Assembly: GCA_963576565.1 (NCBI GenBank)
Contig: OY755039.1
Location: 133,816,095-133,880,094, forward strand
DNA from: Aspidapion aeneum
Taxonomy: Eukaryota > Arthropoda > Insecta > Coleoptera > Brentidae
Length of the DNA: 64,000 nucleotides
Reading direction: 5' to 3'
Under the pieces are notes generated by a model that was not told the DNA's origin, did no database searches, and saw only the letters and a list, made by a program, of their open reading frames with translations. Both the position numbers and the translations under genes were made by a program. This document shows, one piece after another, positions 45,386 through 57,325 of the stretch (its first letter is position 1; each line of letters begins with the position of its first letter).

Positions 45386-46337
45386 CAGTGTCCCCCATAA
45401 TGTTCGTAACATATTGAAAAAAAATTATTTGCAAGTTATGGAAAAAAATATTATACGGGATCAATCCTGCTTGTTGAATAACCTAGAAAGACATTTTGAC
45501 AATAGTCACGTGATCACTGTCATGGTGGCAAATTCAAAAAATTAGTCATGAAAACCCACAAAGTGAGGTTAGGTGGCAAAATATCGAAAAAGTTATTTGA
45601 AAAAAGTGATTAGAATGTCATTTTAGGGTCTTCTATGAAATATGGAGCAATAATAATAAAAAATAAGAAATTCCCTATTTTTGGCCTTAGCCTTATTATG
45701 AATTAATTTTATACAGATTTTATTATTGAAATAGTTCAAGTAACGCAATATTTAATGAGCCAAGGTAAAATAATTCCAAATTCTTTATTAAAGTCATTCA
45801 TAAAAAATTAAATAAAAATATCCGATTGGCACATGTACGTTTCTGGTCGCAATGGCCTTTTGTTTTGACAGTTTGTAACGTTTCCGTAAATTTAGTATTA
45901 ATACCACAATGGAAAAGAACAACGTCATTGATATTATTTATTAATTAAGAATTTGGAATCATTTTACCTTTATCCATTAAATATTGCGTTACTTAAACTA
46001 TTTCAATAATAAAATCTGTATAAAATTATTTCATAATAAGGCTAGGGCCAAAAATAGGGTATTTCTTATTTTGTATTATTATTGCTCCAAATTTCATAGA
46101 GGACCCTAAAATGACATTCTAAACATAACTTTTTTTGATATTTTGCGATTTAACCTCACTTTTTGGGTTTTTATGCCTAATTTTTTGAATTTGCCGCCAT
46201 GACAGTGAGCATGTGACAAATGTTAAAATGTCTTTTTAGGATATTCAACAAGCAGGATTGATCGTATATAAAATTTTTTCCCATATCTCACAAATAAAAT
46301 TTTTTCCCATATGTTGCGAACATTATGGTGGACACTG
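45386..46337. mobile_element. Foldback element with ~400-bp arms
   Basis: Ends CAGTGTCCCCCATAATGTTCG and CGAACATTATGGTGGACACTG lie between TA at 45384-45385 and 46338-46339. Arms 45386-45790 and about 45945-46337 pair along nearly their full length, sharing for example AATAATAAAATCTGTATAAA and its complement. 952 bp, no transposase. Confidence 0.88.
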
Positions 46338-46347
46338 TATATTTTGA

Positions 46348-46510
46348 TAGGGGGTAAGGGGGTACCGTGGTAATTACCCCCCCCCCCTGGAAAAAAAAAT
46401 ATGTACTTTTTCCTAATAATTAAAGGGAAAACATAAGATATACAAGTAATTTTTCATTGACTATTACACACTTCCCCCCCTCTAGATTTTTACCCAGATC
46501 CGCGCTTGAT
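46348..46510. repeat. Dispersed repeat, copy 2
   Basis: Related to 39485-39665; ends in ACCCAGATCCGCGCTTG. Confidence 0.7.
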
Positions 46511-46576
46511 GTTAACATAGGTATTTTTGAGATTGCATGCAATAACTACTGGATTATATTATCACTCTTACTTCCT

Positions 46577-46868
46577 GGCTACCTCTTCTCGTACTTGAAC
46601 GATGTAATGGTTCCCATCACATTCTTTGGCCAACGGCAAGCTTTACATCGCACAAACTTGTCCTATGATCCGACCAAGAAACGTTCACTCGGTACGGGGC
46701 AAGAGAACAGATTTAACTTCAAACGCGTATAATTCACTAACTGTGAAGAGCGGGCGACTATGCCTTTGGTCGAGACAAGTCATTTCGTACAACACGCGAC
46801 CACTCAGAGTTTGTATTGGCCAAAGCGTGTGACGTAAATAATCGCATCGTTCAAGTAGTAGAATAGAG
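46577..46868. repeat. Imperfect ~50-bp inverted repeat pair
   Basis: TACTTGAACGATG and CTTTGGCCAA on the left (46571-46635) are mirrored by TTGGCCAAAG and CATCGTTCAAGTA on the right (46817-46860). Probably an old miniature element. Confidence 0.65.
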
Positions 46869-46899
46869 CCCCCGACGTCATCCCAATACGTCATATATA

Positions 46900-47555
46900 C
46901 AGGGTGTCCCATAACGTAGGGGCCATAGTGCAGCAGGTGATAGAGGAGGTCATTTCCGAGAAAACAGTTTATATAACATGGGGGTCAACACACATCTGTT
47001 TTTAAGATATAGGATGTTTAAAATAGAGGAGTGGGGGGAAAAGTGTTTTACAAAAAAATTATCTGTCACAGCCAGCTGAATACCAGCTAATTGTGATTCA
47101 AAAATGTGTTATTCCTTTTTTTGATAAAATTACAAGTTAAGGAGATACAGGCTGTCAAAATAACCTCTAAAAACGTATTTAAAAAAAATAAATTTTTGCT
47201 TGCTTATTCTTTTAAAAAATATTATTAATATTTTATTATTATGTCTTGCTAGAAACTTGTTTTTATTAACAAAAACTATAAAAAAAACATTGCGTTTAAT
47301 ACTGACTAATTCTTTCCAAAATAATTTTTATTTCAGTTTATTGCTCCTGTACCAGAAACGACTCTACCCATTTTCATATTTTTAATGCATTTTTTTAAAA
47401 AGTTATTATCAAAAAAGTTAAAAAAATTGCCAACTTTGATGCTCTGTATCTCGACAAAGAAAGAGTTCTACCCATTCATTATAGGAACTTTTTTATCAGA
47501 CATGACCTCCTCTATTACCTGTTGGCCTATGGCCCCTAATTTATGGGACACCCTG
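46900..47555. mobile_element. TA-target miniature element (CAGGGTGTCCC family), copy 1
   Basis: Ends CAGGGTGTCCCATAA and TTATGGGACACCCTG between TA at 46898-46899 and 47556-47557. Inner blocks pair too (GGGGCCATAG with CTATGGCCCC; GAGGAGGTCAT with ATGACCTCCTC). 656 bp. A related copy at 62133 is split by a LINE. Confidence 0.88.
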
Positions 47556-47557
47556 TA

Positions 47558-47774
47558 TAATATGGGTGTCTTTGTTTGTAAAAATAGCCCAAGGTATTAC
47601 AACGAAAAGTATTGTGTATCTCGTTTATGATGCCGCAAGTTTACTTCCCCTGATGCTGTTATTAGAAATTCTATATTAAGGTTTAATGTTAATAATTTAA
47701 TGCAAATTTTGCAACCAATTTTTTATGGAGTTACCCATCACGTTAAACAACGGTAATTCTCTACTATTTTGCAG
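47558..47774 (+). other. Intron end with 3' splice acceptor
   Basis: The intron ends TCTCTACTATTTTGCAG at 47774, a good pyrimidine-rich acceptor only 217 bases after the nearest transposon. Confidence 0.7.
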
Positions 47775-47908
47775 TTCCAGGCCTGGCCGACCGCCTAAGC
47801 GAGGACCAGTTGGACTCAGTTTAGCAGCATCACATCTGACACATCCCTCTTTAAAGAAAGCCCGCATGGATAATGGTGATTATCCTTATGAAAATGGACA
47901 CATGGGTG
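47775..47908 (+). CDS. dac: Internal exon of dachshund (Ski/Sno/Dac family)
   Basis: A 134-bp exon between a good acceptor and the donor GTAAGT (47909-47914). It reads SRPGRPPKRGPVGLSLAASH and continues through LKKARMDNGDYPYENGHMG; both introns fall inside codons (one base before the first full codon and one after the last). In Dachshund proteins SRPGRPPKR directly follows the Ski/Sno/Dac DNA-binding domain, and insect proteins continue with a GPVGLSL-type stretch. Dachshund is a nuclear co-regulator in eye and leg development. GC content and lack of decay stand out from the surroundings. The DNA-binding domain should lie upstream and the coiled-coil region downstream, both outside the window. 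The family call is from memory of conserved motifs, not a search. Confidence 0.78.
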
Positions 47909-47914
47909 GTAAGT
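47909..47914 (+). promoter_or_regulatory. 5' splice donor GTAAGT of the dac exon
   Basis: Exact GTAAGT directly after ...CACATGGGTG. Confidence 0.75.
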
Positions 47915-49289
47915 AGTTTTCATTTTATTTTCCAATTTTTGTCGTATAAAGATATCAGCTATGGTACCCATTCAGCTTGTCCCATTTGCAATTGGTTTAA
48001 ATGGAAACCTCGGATTTTTTGAGGCCATAAAATTGGTTTAATTAAATTTTTATAATCCGTATCTTTTAAATGACGCTGTCAAATTTTTTACATGTTGTTT
48101 AATTTTTAACATTTATTATAAGAAATACATTTTTAAAGCTTAATGTCAATGTTATTTTCCTCTAATTATTTCTGCCTTCATCGGCCGCGCAGCAATGAAA
48201 TTATTGTTTTTTACAAAAAAGTTTTTTTGGGATAACGTCGTAAATGTGTTATTTGTTTGGGTGTATTTGGACCTATCTTCGCAATATCGGCGCACAATGG
48301 GTTATATGGCGGAGCTAGCACGACATTAACCCTGGTTATGTTTTTTAAATTATGATAACCAAACCCACCCAAATGTATTGTAGATAGTCCAGTTAATAAA
48401 AAAAATGCTATTGATAAAAAAGTCTTAATGTAACAGAGCCCTAAAGTTGAAAGATATTTTGGGACAAAAATCAATGTATTTTTACAGTATTTTTAAATAA
48501 AAAAAATGACAATACAAACAGCATTTTTTGGGTATATGGGTATAAAGTGGGCATAACCAGTAACTGCACTTTCAATAACTACTAGTAATTTCCTAATTCC
48601 AAGACCCTTATGGTTTAAAATTTTTGAAATATAGTAAGTTTATTTTCATCTCTAGTTTTCTTTGTAAAGCCTGCAAAAACAAGCTTAGCAAGGCTTAGTA
48701 AAATCTCCACCAGAGTATTAGAGAGAAGGGTCTATTTTACTAAAAAAACAAAAAATGTGCTGCCCCTAGTTGCCCCCTTTTTTGGGGGCAGCCCTAAACA
48801 CTGCCAGGTACGTGGTCTTTATACAGTCAGTGTAACAGCCAAATTGAATAAATTCGACAGCGGATTGAATTTAGATTATTCTGAAAAATCCAAAAGTACG
48901 TCGACTGAGATTTTTAACGAGCAACCGAATTTTTTTTGTATAGACCCTAGGGGTAGGGGTCTACTCGCATAATTTTTTTTTCAAATAAGATAACCCCACT
49001 CGTGGCACCTGCTTCGAAAGCTTATCAAAAAATAAAAACGATGAACTACTTTTTTGACACCTTTAAATTTAAAAAAAAAGCTAACCTTTACTTTTTTGCC
49101 ATTTTTAGATATTAAAAAATATCCTTTTAAGTAAAATGTATAATTTAATTAAAAAACTTAAGTAAAAAGTTAGTAACATCCAACCTCTTTTGCAACTGGT
49201 AGACTTAACATGTGGCAACTTGTTCGAAAGCTTATTAAAAAAGAAAAAATATGGTGCGTAATCCTAAACCCCGAAAACCCCACCATCCT
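47915..49289. other. Intronic DNA, no gene recognised
   Basis: A GGGATAACGTCGTAAATGTGTTATTTG block near 48229 recurs in diverged form near 54320, so an old dispersed repeat is likely. Confidence 0.45.
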
Positions 49290-49935
49290 TAAAGGTGAGG
49301 AGTTTCCAACTTTAGAGCTTTATAATATTGTATTGTCGCTGTAACTATAAGTCCATACCAAATTTGATGTTGATCGGATATGTACAAGTTGGTCAAAATT
49401 GACTTACAAAACGGACAAGGGAGGCGTCAATTTCACAGTTTTAAAAATGTACTTAAAAATTCATGATCCCTATCCCCAAAAGTCCCTACATACCAATTTT
49501 GAACGAAATTGGACATACTTAGATGGTCCCCTTCCACCCTCTTCACAGGGGCGGGTGGTTGTCAACTTTAAAGCATTAAAATATTGTATTGCGACTGTAA
49601 CCTATAATAACTATAAGTCCACAACAAATTTGATGTTGATCATATATGTACAAGTTGGTCAAAATTATCTTACCAGATTTTCCAAGGGGGCGGGGGGATT
49701 CAGTTGCACAATTTTAAAAATCTAATTAAAAATTATTGATCCCCCCAAAGTCCCTGCATACCAATTTTGAACGATATCGGACATACTTAGATAGTAGCCC
49801 CCCTCCAGCATTCCCAAAGGGAGGGGAGCTGTGAACTTCATAATATCATTATATTGTATTGTCATCGGAACTCTAAGTGTGTACCAAAGTTGAAGTTGAT
49901 CCGATGTCTAGAAGTGGGTGAAAACTGAGTTAAAA
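49290..49935. repeat. Diverged tandem repeat, ~263-bp unit
   Basis: AAATTTGATGTTGATC-like blocks recur near 49360, 49627 and 49886, with GTACAAGTTGGTCAAAATT, CATACCAATTTTGAACGA and TTGTATTG blocks in the same order. About 2.5 copies. Confidence 0.75.
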
Positions 49936-50717
49936 TTGAGTGTCGCGCTAGTCCTCTCATTTAACCCATTGTATGGCGTGACGTCTGTCTAGGTGTATAT
50001 GTGTATTTCTGTCCGCAACACGATAGCTCCTAAACCACTGAACCGATTTTCATGAACATTTTTGGTAAATTAGTGTTCGACACGGTAACTTGCTGATTAG
50101 GTTTGGGTCAAAATCCATTAATGGATATGACAGTTTTTTAAAAGTTAAAAAATTGAAAAAATGCTAACTTTTTAACGAAGTATCGCATCAATATGAGGTT
50201 TTCGAAATATTGTGGAACATATTTTGCTCAATAATTTATGTAATAATCAAAAACTTCATAAGAGGTTTCGTTTCTGAGCTATTTACAAAAAACTGTTTTC
50301 ATAACTGATATAGACTTTATACTTGGAATGTGCTGAGGGGCTAGGAAGGTATCAGATCCGTCATGGATCCATTTATTTTTATTTCGAGTAAGATTTTTCA
50401 AATCCTTTTTAATTTTTTTACTCTTAAGGTGTGCCAAGTATAAGACGTTTTGTGAAAAACTGGACAGCGGCCATAAAATTGTTTTTACTAAATTGAAATA
50501 TTTTGTAAAATAAGCAAAATTTCAAATGTCTGTATTGAAATAACCATACCGACTATATAGCGGGTATCCCATAAAGCAATGAGATAATTCTTAAGCCGAT
50601 ATAGAGAAAAGGAAATATTCAATCTCCCATAAGTCTATCGTAACTCATTTTAGAGCGTTTTTGCGCATGCCCGATTTGAGATTGGTTGAATTTGAAACAG
50701 CGTTGCAAGTTTGCCAA
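49936..50717. other. No gene recognised
   Basis: Contains CCTAAACCACTGAACCGATTTTCATGAA near 50031, a stretch of the kind often seen in old insect dispersed repeats. Confidence 0.4.
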
Positions 50718-50719
50718 TA

Positions 50720-50997
50720 GGGACTTATTGGAATAAAACCTGACTTTATTTTAGAGTCGACTTTATTCTGACACATTAACACAGAAAACAAAGAGCTGAC
50801 CTCTCAAAATTGACATACCAAAGCCAAATTTAATAATACAGTCGCTAACTTTCATTCAATAAATACCGACACTAATAAATCCGGTTTTTAAATACACAAA
50901 GGCCGAATTTTGAAGCAAAGCAGCTGCTTTTTATATGTAAATCTGTCACCGTAGGATCGATTTTAAAATAAAGTCAGGTTTTATTCCAATAAGTGTC
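50720..50997. mobile_element. TA-target miniature element (278 bp)
   Basis: GGGACTTATTGGAATAAAACC and its mirror, ending AATAAGTGTC, form ~36-bp inverted repeats between TA at 50718-50719 and 50998-50999. No protein. Confidence 0.85.
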
Positions 50998-51229
50998 TAA
51001 TATCAAGAAAAACCGTACATTTTGCGTGCGTTTTAAACATAAGACTGCAAAATTTAAAATCAGAAGTTGAGACTTAAAAAACATGAAAACATCAGACAAA
51101 TATATATTAAATTAATGTTGTTCAAAAATCAGTAAATAATTTTTAATTCGTAAATTTTGGTAATGTAATTTATAGATTCTAATTTTTTTTTAAATGTGTT
51201 CTTTGGGTTTTTAACTTCTTGGGCGTCTT

Positions 51230-52150
51230 TTTTTTACGGAATATCACTTTCGCGTACTTGGCTTTGTTTGTTATGATTTCACTCTTTTTTTAAAGGATGT
51301 GGATAATATTTAATAGCAAAAACATGCGGAATATTGTTCAAAACTTTTGCAATGCCTTATTAAAAATTTTTCTATGGTTTTATCATAGTTCCTAACAGCT
51401 TTCTAAAGCTTAGCTCTCTAGTGTAAAAAAATTTTCTTATAGTTTTATCATAGTTCCTATCAGTCTTCCAAAGCTCAGCTCTGTAGCGTTTCTGGAAGTG
51501 GAGAATGTTACTTTTACATAACTTTACATTTATAGGGAAGGGAAGTTAATTAAAATTTGGGGTTTTTTAATTTTCTTTTATAGTTTTACCATAGTTCCTA
51601 TCGGCCTTCTAAAGCTTAGCTCTCTAGCGTTTCTGGAAGTGGGCAATGTTACTTTTTATAGGGTAGGGAAGCAAATTAAAATTTTAGGTATTTTAAATTT
51701 CTTCCAATAGTTTTTCATATTTTCTATCAGTCTGCCAAAGCTCAGCTCTCTGGCGCCTCTGGAAGTGGGCAATGTTACTTTTACATAACTTTACCTGTAC
51801 GGGGGGGGGGGGGGTTCGGTTCGGTTCATTATCGGGGGGTTTTGTGATTTTTTCCAAGGGTTTGGTCACAATTTCTATCAGGGTGCCAAATTTCAGCTTT
51901 GTAGTATGTCTGAAAGTACAGTATAATTTTGATGATCTATGCATCAGTGAGTTAGTGATGAGTGAGTGGCAATTTCGACGTTTTTTGAAATTTCGTAACT
52001 ACTTTACTACTTCATGGAAGTCCATGAAACTTGAAGGGATTATTAACTTTATAAATATCTACGACTGTGCAAAGTTTGAGATGCGTAGCTCATTCCAAAG
52101 TAGAGTTTTAGATAGGCCAAATATGGGCTGAAATGTTTCAAGAAAAGATG
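51230..52150. repeat. Dispersed repeat with internal tandem units, copy 1
   Basis: About four units of ~130-140 bases contain TAGTTTTATCATAGTTCCTA, TCTAGCGTTTCTGGAAGTGG and CAATGTTACTTTTACATAA. Flanks are ATTGTTCAAAACTTTTGCAA on the left and TTTCGTAACTACTTTACTAC with GGCTGAAATGTTTCAAG on the right. The whole block recurs at 57298-58320. Confidence 0.85.
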
Positions 52151-52654
52151 GTACGGCAGCGCCCTCAGATATGGAAATAACAATATTTTTAAAAATATAC
52201 TGCATGACAAAAAGTACGGGTTATGATAAAGGTAGGCTCGAGCGTTTGATATGACGCCCCGAAGCGCTCGGCAGCTCTTCCTCTTTTTTTTGAATGTGTT
52301 GCATTGAAAAGCAAAAAAAGGGGAAGGCAAGCGCTTTAGGGCGTCAAATCAAAAGCACGAGCCTGTGAACAACCTCGTTCGGTGCTTCTGCTAATCACCT
52401 TATTTATATAATACTACAAAACAAATAAAATTAAAAAAAATATATTCAAGCGCCCCCCTCTAGGCGCTTTTTTGTATGCGCCACTGCTTAACTAATTTTT
52501 GACTAAAATTAATTTCTATCTGTAAAAACCTTTATAACACGCGTGTTTCTTTTCTTGAAATTATAAAATTGGGGTAGGTTTGGGCAAAGTTTACACAAGA
52601 AATAAATGGAAATATAGAGATCAAACGCGTGCCGACGTAGGCTGTCGCTGGTCG
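52151..52654. other. No gene; possible old hAT-like end
   Basis: TGCGCCACTG at 52478-52487 resembles the right end of the CAGTGGCG elements. No clear left end. Confidence 0.4.
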
Positions 52655-53020
52655 TATAGTGTTTGCAAAGTCATCTGAAATGCTCCTAATACGAGGTTCT
52701 ATCGATTTCATGAAATTTTGCTTCAATCTGCCCTTCAAAAGTTATCCAAATTCATATAAAATCTTCCTGGTATAATTTCAACCCTACCGACAGAGAAAAG
52801 GCGCGGCTCTTTGCGGTCCAAGCACAAAGTATTTGTTTTCTGACCGACCCAGCACAGGTGGATAGACGGCACCTGATTGGCAGATTTTTTTGAGATGCGC
52901 TTTTAATTGCTTTCAGGTGTTCGTTTCGGGACCCCTTTAGTCGGCAGTATGCAGAGTTAGAAAATAAATCAGTGTCGTTTCTGTAGGTGTAGGAATAGAA
53001 AGTTTTATTATCTATATTTC
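52655..53020. mobile_element. TATAGTTTTTGCAAAGTC miniature element, copy 1 (truncated)
   Basis: Matches 55333 on and 56550 on from TATAGTGTTTGCAAAGTC through AGTGTCGTTTCTGTAGGTG; the right end is lost. Confidence 0.8.
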
Positions 53021-55332
53021 TTTTTAAATATTAAATAGTTATTTTAACCTTAAATCAAAAAAATGATAAAGTTTTATCATTTTAAGATAATAATATCATG
53101 TAACCAATCCAAATAGTAATAAAAAAAATCCAGGTCCGTATTAATTTTTTTAATAATAAATATCATATCTTAAAAGCTAAACAATATTTTAAAAAAATCG
53201 TCAATATTTAGCTCTAAAAAAGTTGCCATAGAAAGGTTTTCACAGAATAAAAATATCTTGCAAAATAAGCGAGATACAAGGAATTAATAAAAATGCAATT
53301 TTTTTAAAAACTCCCTGTATTAGCGAAACCACGGGGTATAGCAAAAATCTGATTACACCATTTTTAAGGGCTCAAAAAAAGAGCCCGCTAAGGTGCAATC
53401 AGAAAATGTGACACACTGTACTTATATGAGACCATGCGATGTTGCCAAAAAACCCACTATTTCTTTGTATTTTACAAATGTGTAAAATATAAAATTACAT
53501 TAAAAAAGCGGGAGAGTGTACATTAAAAAACCGAAGGAATGGGTACATTTAATCCCAAGGCGAAAATGTTTCAGCACGAGCGTAGGTATCCTTCAAAGTT
53601 TCGTGTGTTGTATAGGTACCCACTATCCGACTTTTGCGATTGCTTTTAATCTGTGAAGGTTGAAATGGTATCATTTTAATACCTCAAAACAGAGATAAAG
53701 TGCATAAAGAAAATTCTAGTTTCTAGGGTGCAAAAAAAAACAATTGCGCGAGGTGTTTTTTTTTAATGAGATGCAGAAACTTTTCAATTAGCCTCAGGCA
53801 AAGTTAGGCACGCCCCTGACCCTTAGGCACCACACATGTCGTTATTCTGATTGTTTATCCGTGATTCCTTTTCTTATTTGCCACATGCAGCCAATTGCCC
53901 TTAGAGTGAAGCCATAACGGGGGGTTTTGCCCGATCAAGCGTCGATAAAATAATATCAAAAAAACAATATCTGAATCGGCACACAGAGAAAGATTTTCGC
54001 GCATGACTAGACACGCTTCGTTCGTTTGGTTTTAAATTTCACAAAAGGGAACCCACGCCACCACACGTCGTTTTACCCTCCTTCTTGGATTTCATATACC
54101 GTCATAATTTTTTACTTATTTTATTTTATTGTGTTTTATGATGTGTGGACAATATTTTTTTTATTTAAAGGGGATGTCAAGTCAAAAATAAAACCGACTC
54201 GGATGTTGCGAATTAACGCAGCCAGAATTTTATATCACAAAATTGATCTTAATATTTACCTTCATAGCTCGTTTAGAAATGGCTACAGAAGGTATTATTT
54301 TCGAGGAAATTTTTTTTGAGATAACGCCGAAAATGTGTTATTTGGATAAATCCATTAATGCTAATGACAGTTTTTTGACAATTAATTATTAAAATTAATT
54401 AATTAATTAATTACCCGGAGCATCGTATCAATATGCAATTTTCGGAATATAGTAGACTAATTTTCTCTCTCAAATATACTTTTTTTCTACTTTTTTTTCT
54501 ATTTCTGGGTCCACAAACAAGGGATGCAAAATTGGGGTTACTTCCCTTCAACCACATAACTGAATTAATCTTATTAGAACTTAATATGCCGCACCAGTTA
54601 AGTTATTATTAACTATTGGTTTTGACGTCTCTGTTTCGAGATATAGGCAAATGATTGAAATTTAAGAAATTGCTCGAGTTTGCAGTATGTGGGTGACATC
54701 TAAAGCCACAAATTAATTTTTTTACGGTAGAAGCTGGTTCAATCAAGGGCTGTTAAGTCACCGGAAGTCAAGCAGAAAAATAGTTTCTGAGATATAGCCC
54801 TTCAAAGTTTTACCTTACAACGATGATATCTCAAAAATGACGAAATCGATCCAAATTTGGTTTTAGTTTTTCCTAATAAGACCAACTTTGCCATCATTCC
54901 TACCAAACAAGTTTTAATTTTTCCAACTTTGAAAAAAGGGAGGGGGAGGTACGCTAAAAAGGTTATTTCACTTTTTCGATGCTGACATTTTTCTTTTTAT
55001 AATGTATATTTTGTTTGTGCTGTAAATCAATTTTGACGGCTCACTTACTCGCATCGTTTTTGTAGACTTACACGTAAGCACCATCAAAACAGAAAAACAA
55101 CAAATTTTATTACATATTCAAGGTTATGTTGCTTAATGTTATGTCCCCACAAAGGCGCAAGCGCAAGCGAATTTCCAGTTACGCCAAGACAAATCATATA
55201 TTAAAATAAGAAAAAAACACCACGAAGAGGCGTAAATTAATATACGCCGGTACGTGAAAAACACTTTAAACGTTTATGCACTTACGCCATATTTTAGTAA
55301 GGGCGTTCTAAGCAAACTACTAATAATCCAGT
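53021..55332. other. No gene recognised
   Basis: Short frames only. One GAGATAACGCCGAAAATGTGTTATTTG block near 54320 is shared with 48229. Confidence 0.45.
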
Positions 55333-55831
55333 TATAGTTTTTGCAAAATCACCTGAAATGCTCCTAATACGGGGTTCTATCGATTTCATGAAATTTTGCT
55401 TCAATCTGCCCTTCAAAAGTTATCCAAATTCATATAAAATCTTCCTGGTATAATTTCAACTTTACCGAAAGAGAAAGGGCGCGGCTCTTTGCGGTCTGAG
55501 CACAAAGTATTTGTTTTGTGACCGACCCAGCACAGGTGGATAGACGGCACCTGATTGGCAGATTTTTTTGAGATGCGCTTTTAATTGCTTTCGGGTGTGC
55601 TTTTCGGAACCCCTTTAGTCAGCAGTATGCAGAGTAAGAAAATAAATCAGTGTCGTTTCTGAAGGTGTAGTAATTGAAAGCTTTATTATCTATTTTTATT
55701 TCTTTAGTTTACGCCATAATTAAATAAAATAAGTTTCATGAGTATATCTACCGCCGCCCATGTCACTTTCTTTAAAGGATATGCCGATGGTCGGCTTTAA
55801 CCTTTGTTCAACTGACTTTGCAAAAACTATA
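55333..55831. mobile_element. TATAGTTTTTGCAAAGTC miniature element, copy 2
   Basis: Inverted ends TATAGTTTTTGCAAAATCACC and TGACTTTGCAAAAACTATA. About 499 bp, no protein. TA target duplication likely. Confidence 0.85.
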
Positions 55832-56549
55832 CGAGACTTCGTGAGGTTGAAAAGAACCGCAAAATAATGCCTAGGGCGACATATCTCAAAATCTCATTTT
55901 TTGTTAGTTACACCACTACGCAAGGAGACCGACGATATCTTCCGACTACTGCTTCAAACTCTACGAGTATGTTGCAGAATTTAATTAAATTTCGTTTTCT
56001 TTAATCGGCATTTTTTCGATATGCCGCATAGACCTATACACATTCTTTTAATCCCTCGTCGTCCAACAAAAAAAGACTTAAAACACACACGTACATTGAG
56101 AGATTTAACAGTCGTAATCCAAGCATAACCCTAAAAAACCAATTATAATTCTCGTCATATTTTCCGTTGGTTTATGCTCATTTACGACTTCGGCAATAAA
56201 TTTCGACCAAAGTTGTAAAATTTTCTGCGCAGCCCTGAGATATTAATGAAAAGGGGGCCATTAAAATAATACAACTTATAGTCCCTCGTTTAATAAATAA
56301 TTCGGATTGATTGTGATTAAAATAAAATCCCCAAATGGGCTCTTTTAAATACCTAATTTAAGAGCTACCAGAGGCGGATCCAGATGTGCTTCTCGGGGCC
56401 AAGAAGAGAGCAGTTCATTTTCCTGAAACAAATTTATCGAACGGGCGTCTATTAATATCCATTTTCAAAAACAAAGATCGGCAACCCACTCTGCTCTCCT
56501 TCCTAAACATTTTATCATAAAAAAACATTTCTTGTAAAAAAAAGCCAAG
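55832..56549. other. No gene; one isolated hAT-like end
   Basis: CAGAGGCGGATCCAGATGTGCTTCTCGGGG near 56370 matches the left end of 30091 on, without a right end. Confidence 0.45.
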
Positions 56550-57046
56550 TATAGTTTTTGCAAAGTCACCTGAAATGCTCCTAATACGGGGTTCTATCGA
56601 TTTCATGAGATTTTGCTTCAAGCTGCCCTTCAAAAGTTATCCAAATTCATGTAAAATCTTCCTGGTATAATTTCAACCCTACCGACAAAGAACAGGCGCG
56701 GCTCTTTGTGGTCCGCGCACAAAGTGTTTGTTTTCTGACCGACCCAGCACAGGTGGATAGACGGCACCTGATTGGCAGATTTTTTTGAGCTGCGCTTTTA
56801 ATTGCTTTCGGGTGTCCTTTTCGGGACACCTTTAGTCGGCAGTATGCAGAGTTAGAAAATAAATCAGTGTCGTTTCTGTAGGTGTAGGAATAGAAAGTTT
56901 TATTATCTATTTTTATTTCTTTAGTTTACGCCATAATTAAATGAAATAATTTTCATGAGTATATCTACCGCCGCCCATGTCACTTTCTTTAAAGGATATG
57001 CCGATGGTCGGCTTTAACCTTTGTTCAACTGACTTTGCAAAAACTA
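56550..57046. mobile_element. TATAGTTTTTGCAAAGTC miniature element, copy 3
   Basis: Same ends and interior as copy 2; the right end is TGACTTTGCAAAAACTAC. 497 bp. Confidence 0.85.
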
Positions 57047-57050
57047 CACG

Positions 57051-57325
57051 CGCAAATGATATTCCGTAAAAACAATTGAGATAAAAGTAAAGCCAATTTC
57101 TCCAATACAAATTTTAAAATCAAAGTTTCTTAGTAGTTTGGAAATGTTTTTTTAAACTTTGCTATTACAGCCAAACCTCTTTATGTTTAATTTAGCCATT
57201 GTTCCTCAAAGTCGTTTGCAGCCGTAATAGCCAAGTTTAGAAAAAGATTTCCAAATTTTTATTGAAGAACTTGGCTTTACTTTTATCTCAATTGTTTTTA
57301 CGGAATATCATTTTTGCGCACTTGG
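57051..57325. repeat. Foldback with ~110-bp arms
   Basis: GATATTCCGTAAAAACAATTGAGATAAAAG and its complement face each other; pairing continues to AACTTTGCTATTACAG and its partner near the middle. Confidence 0.85.

Noticed and set aside
46457..46732. 91-codon frame before the dac exon
   Set aside because: No domain or splice signals; it overlaps an old repeat and an inverted-repeat pair.
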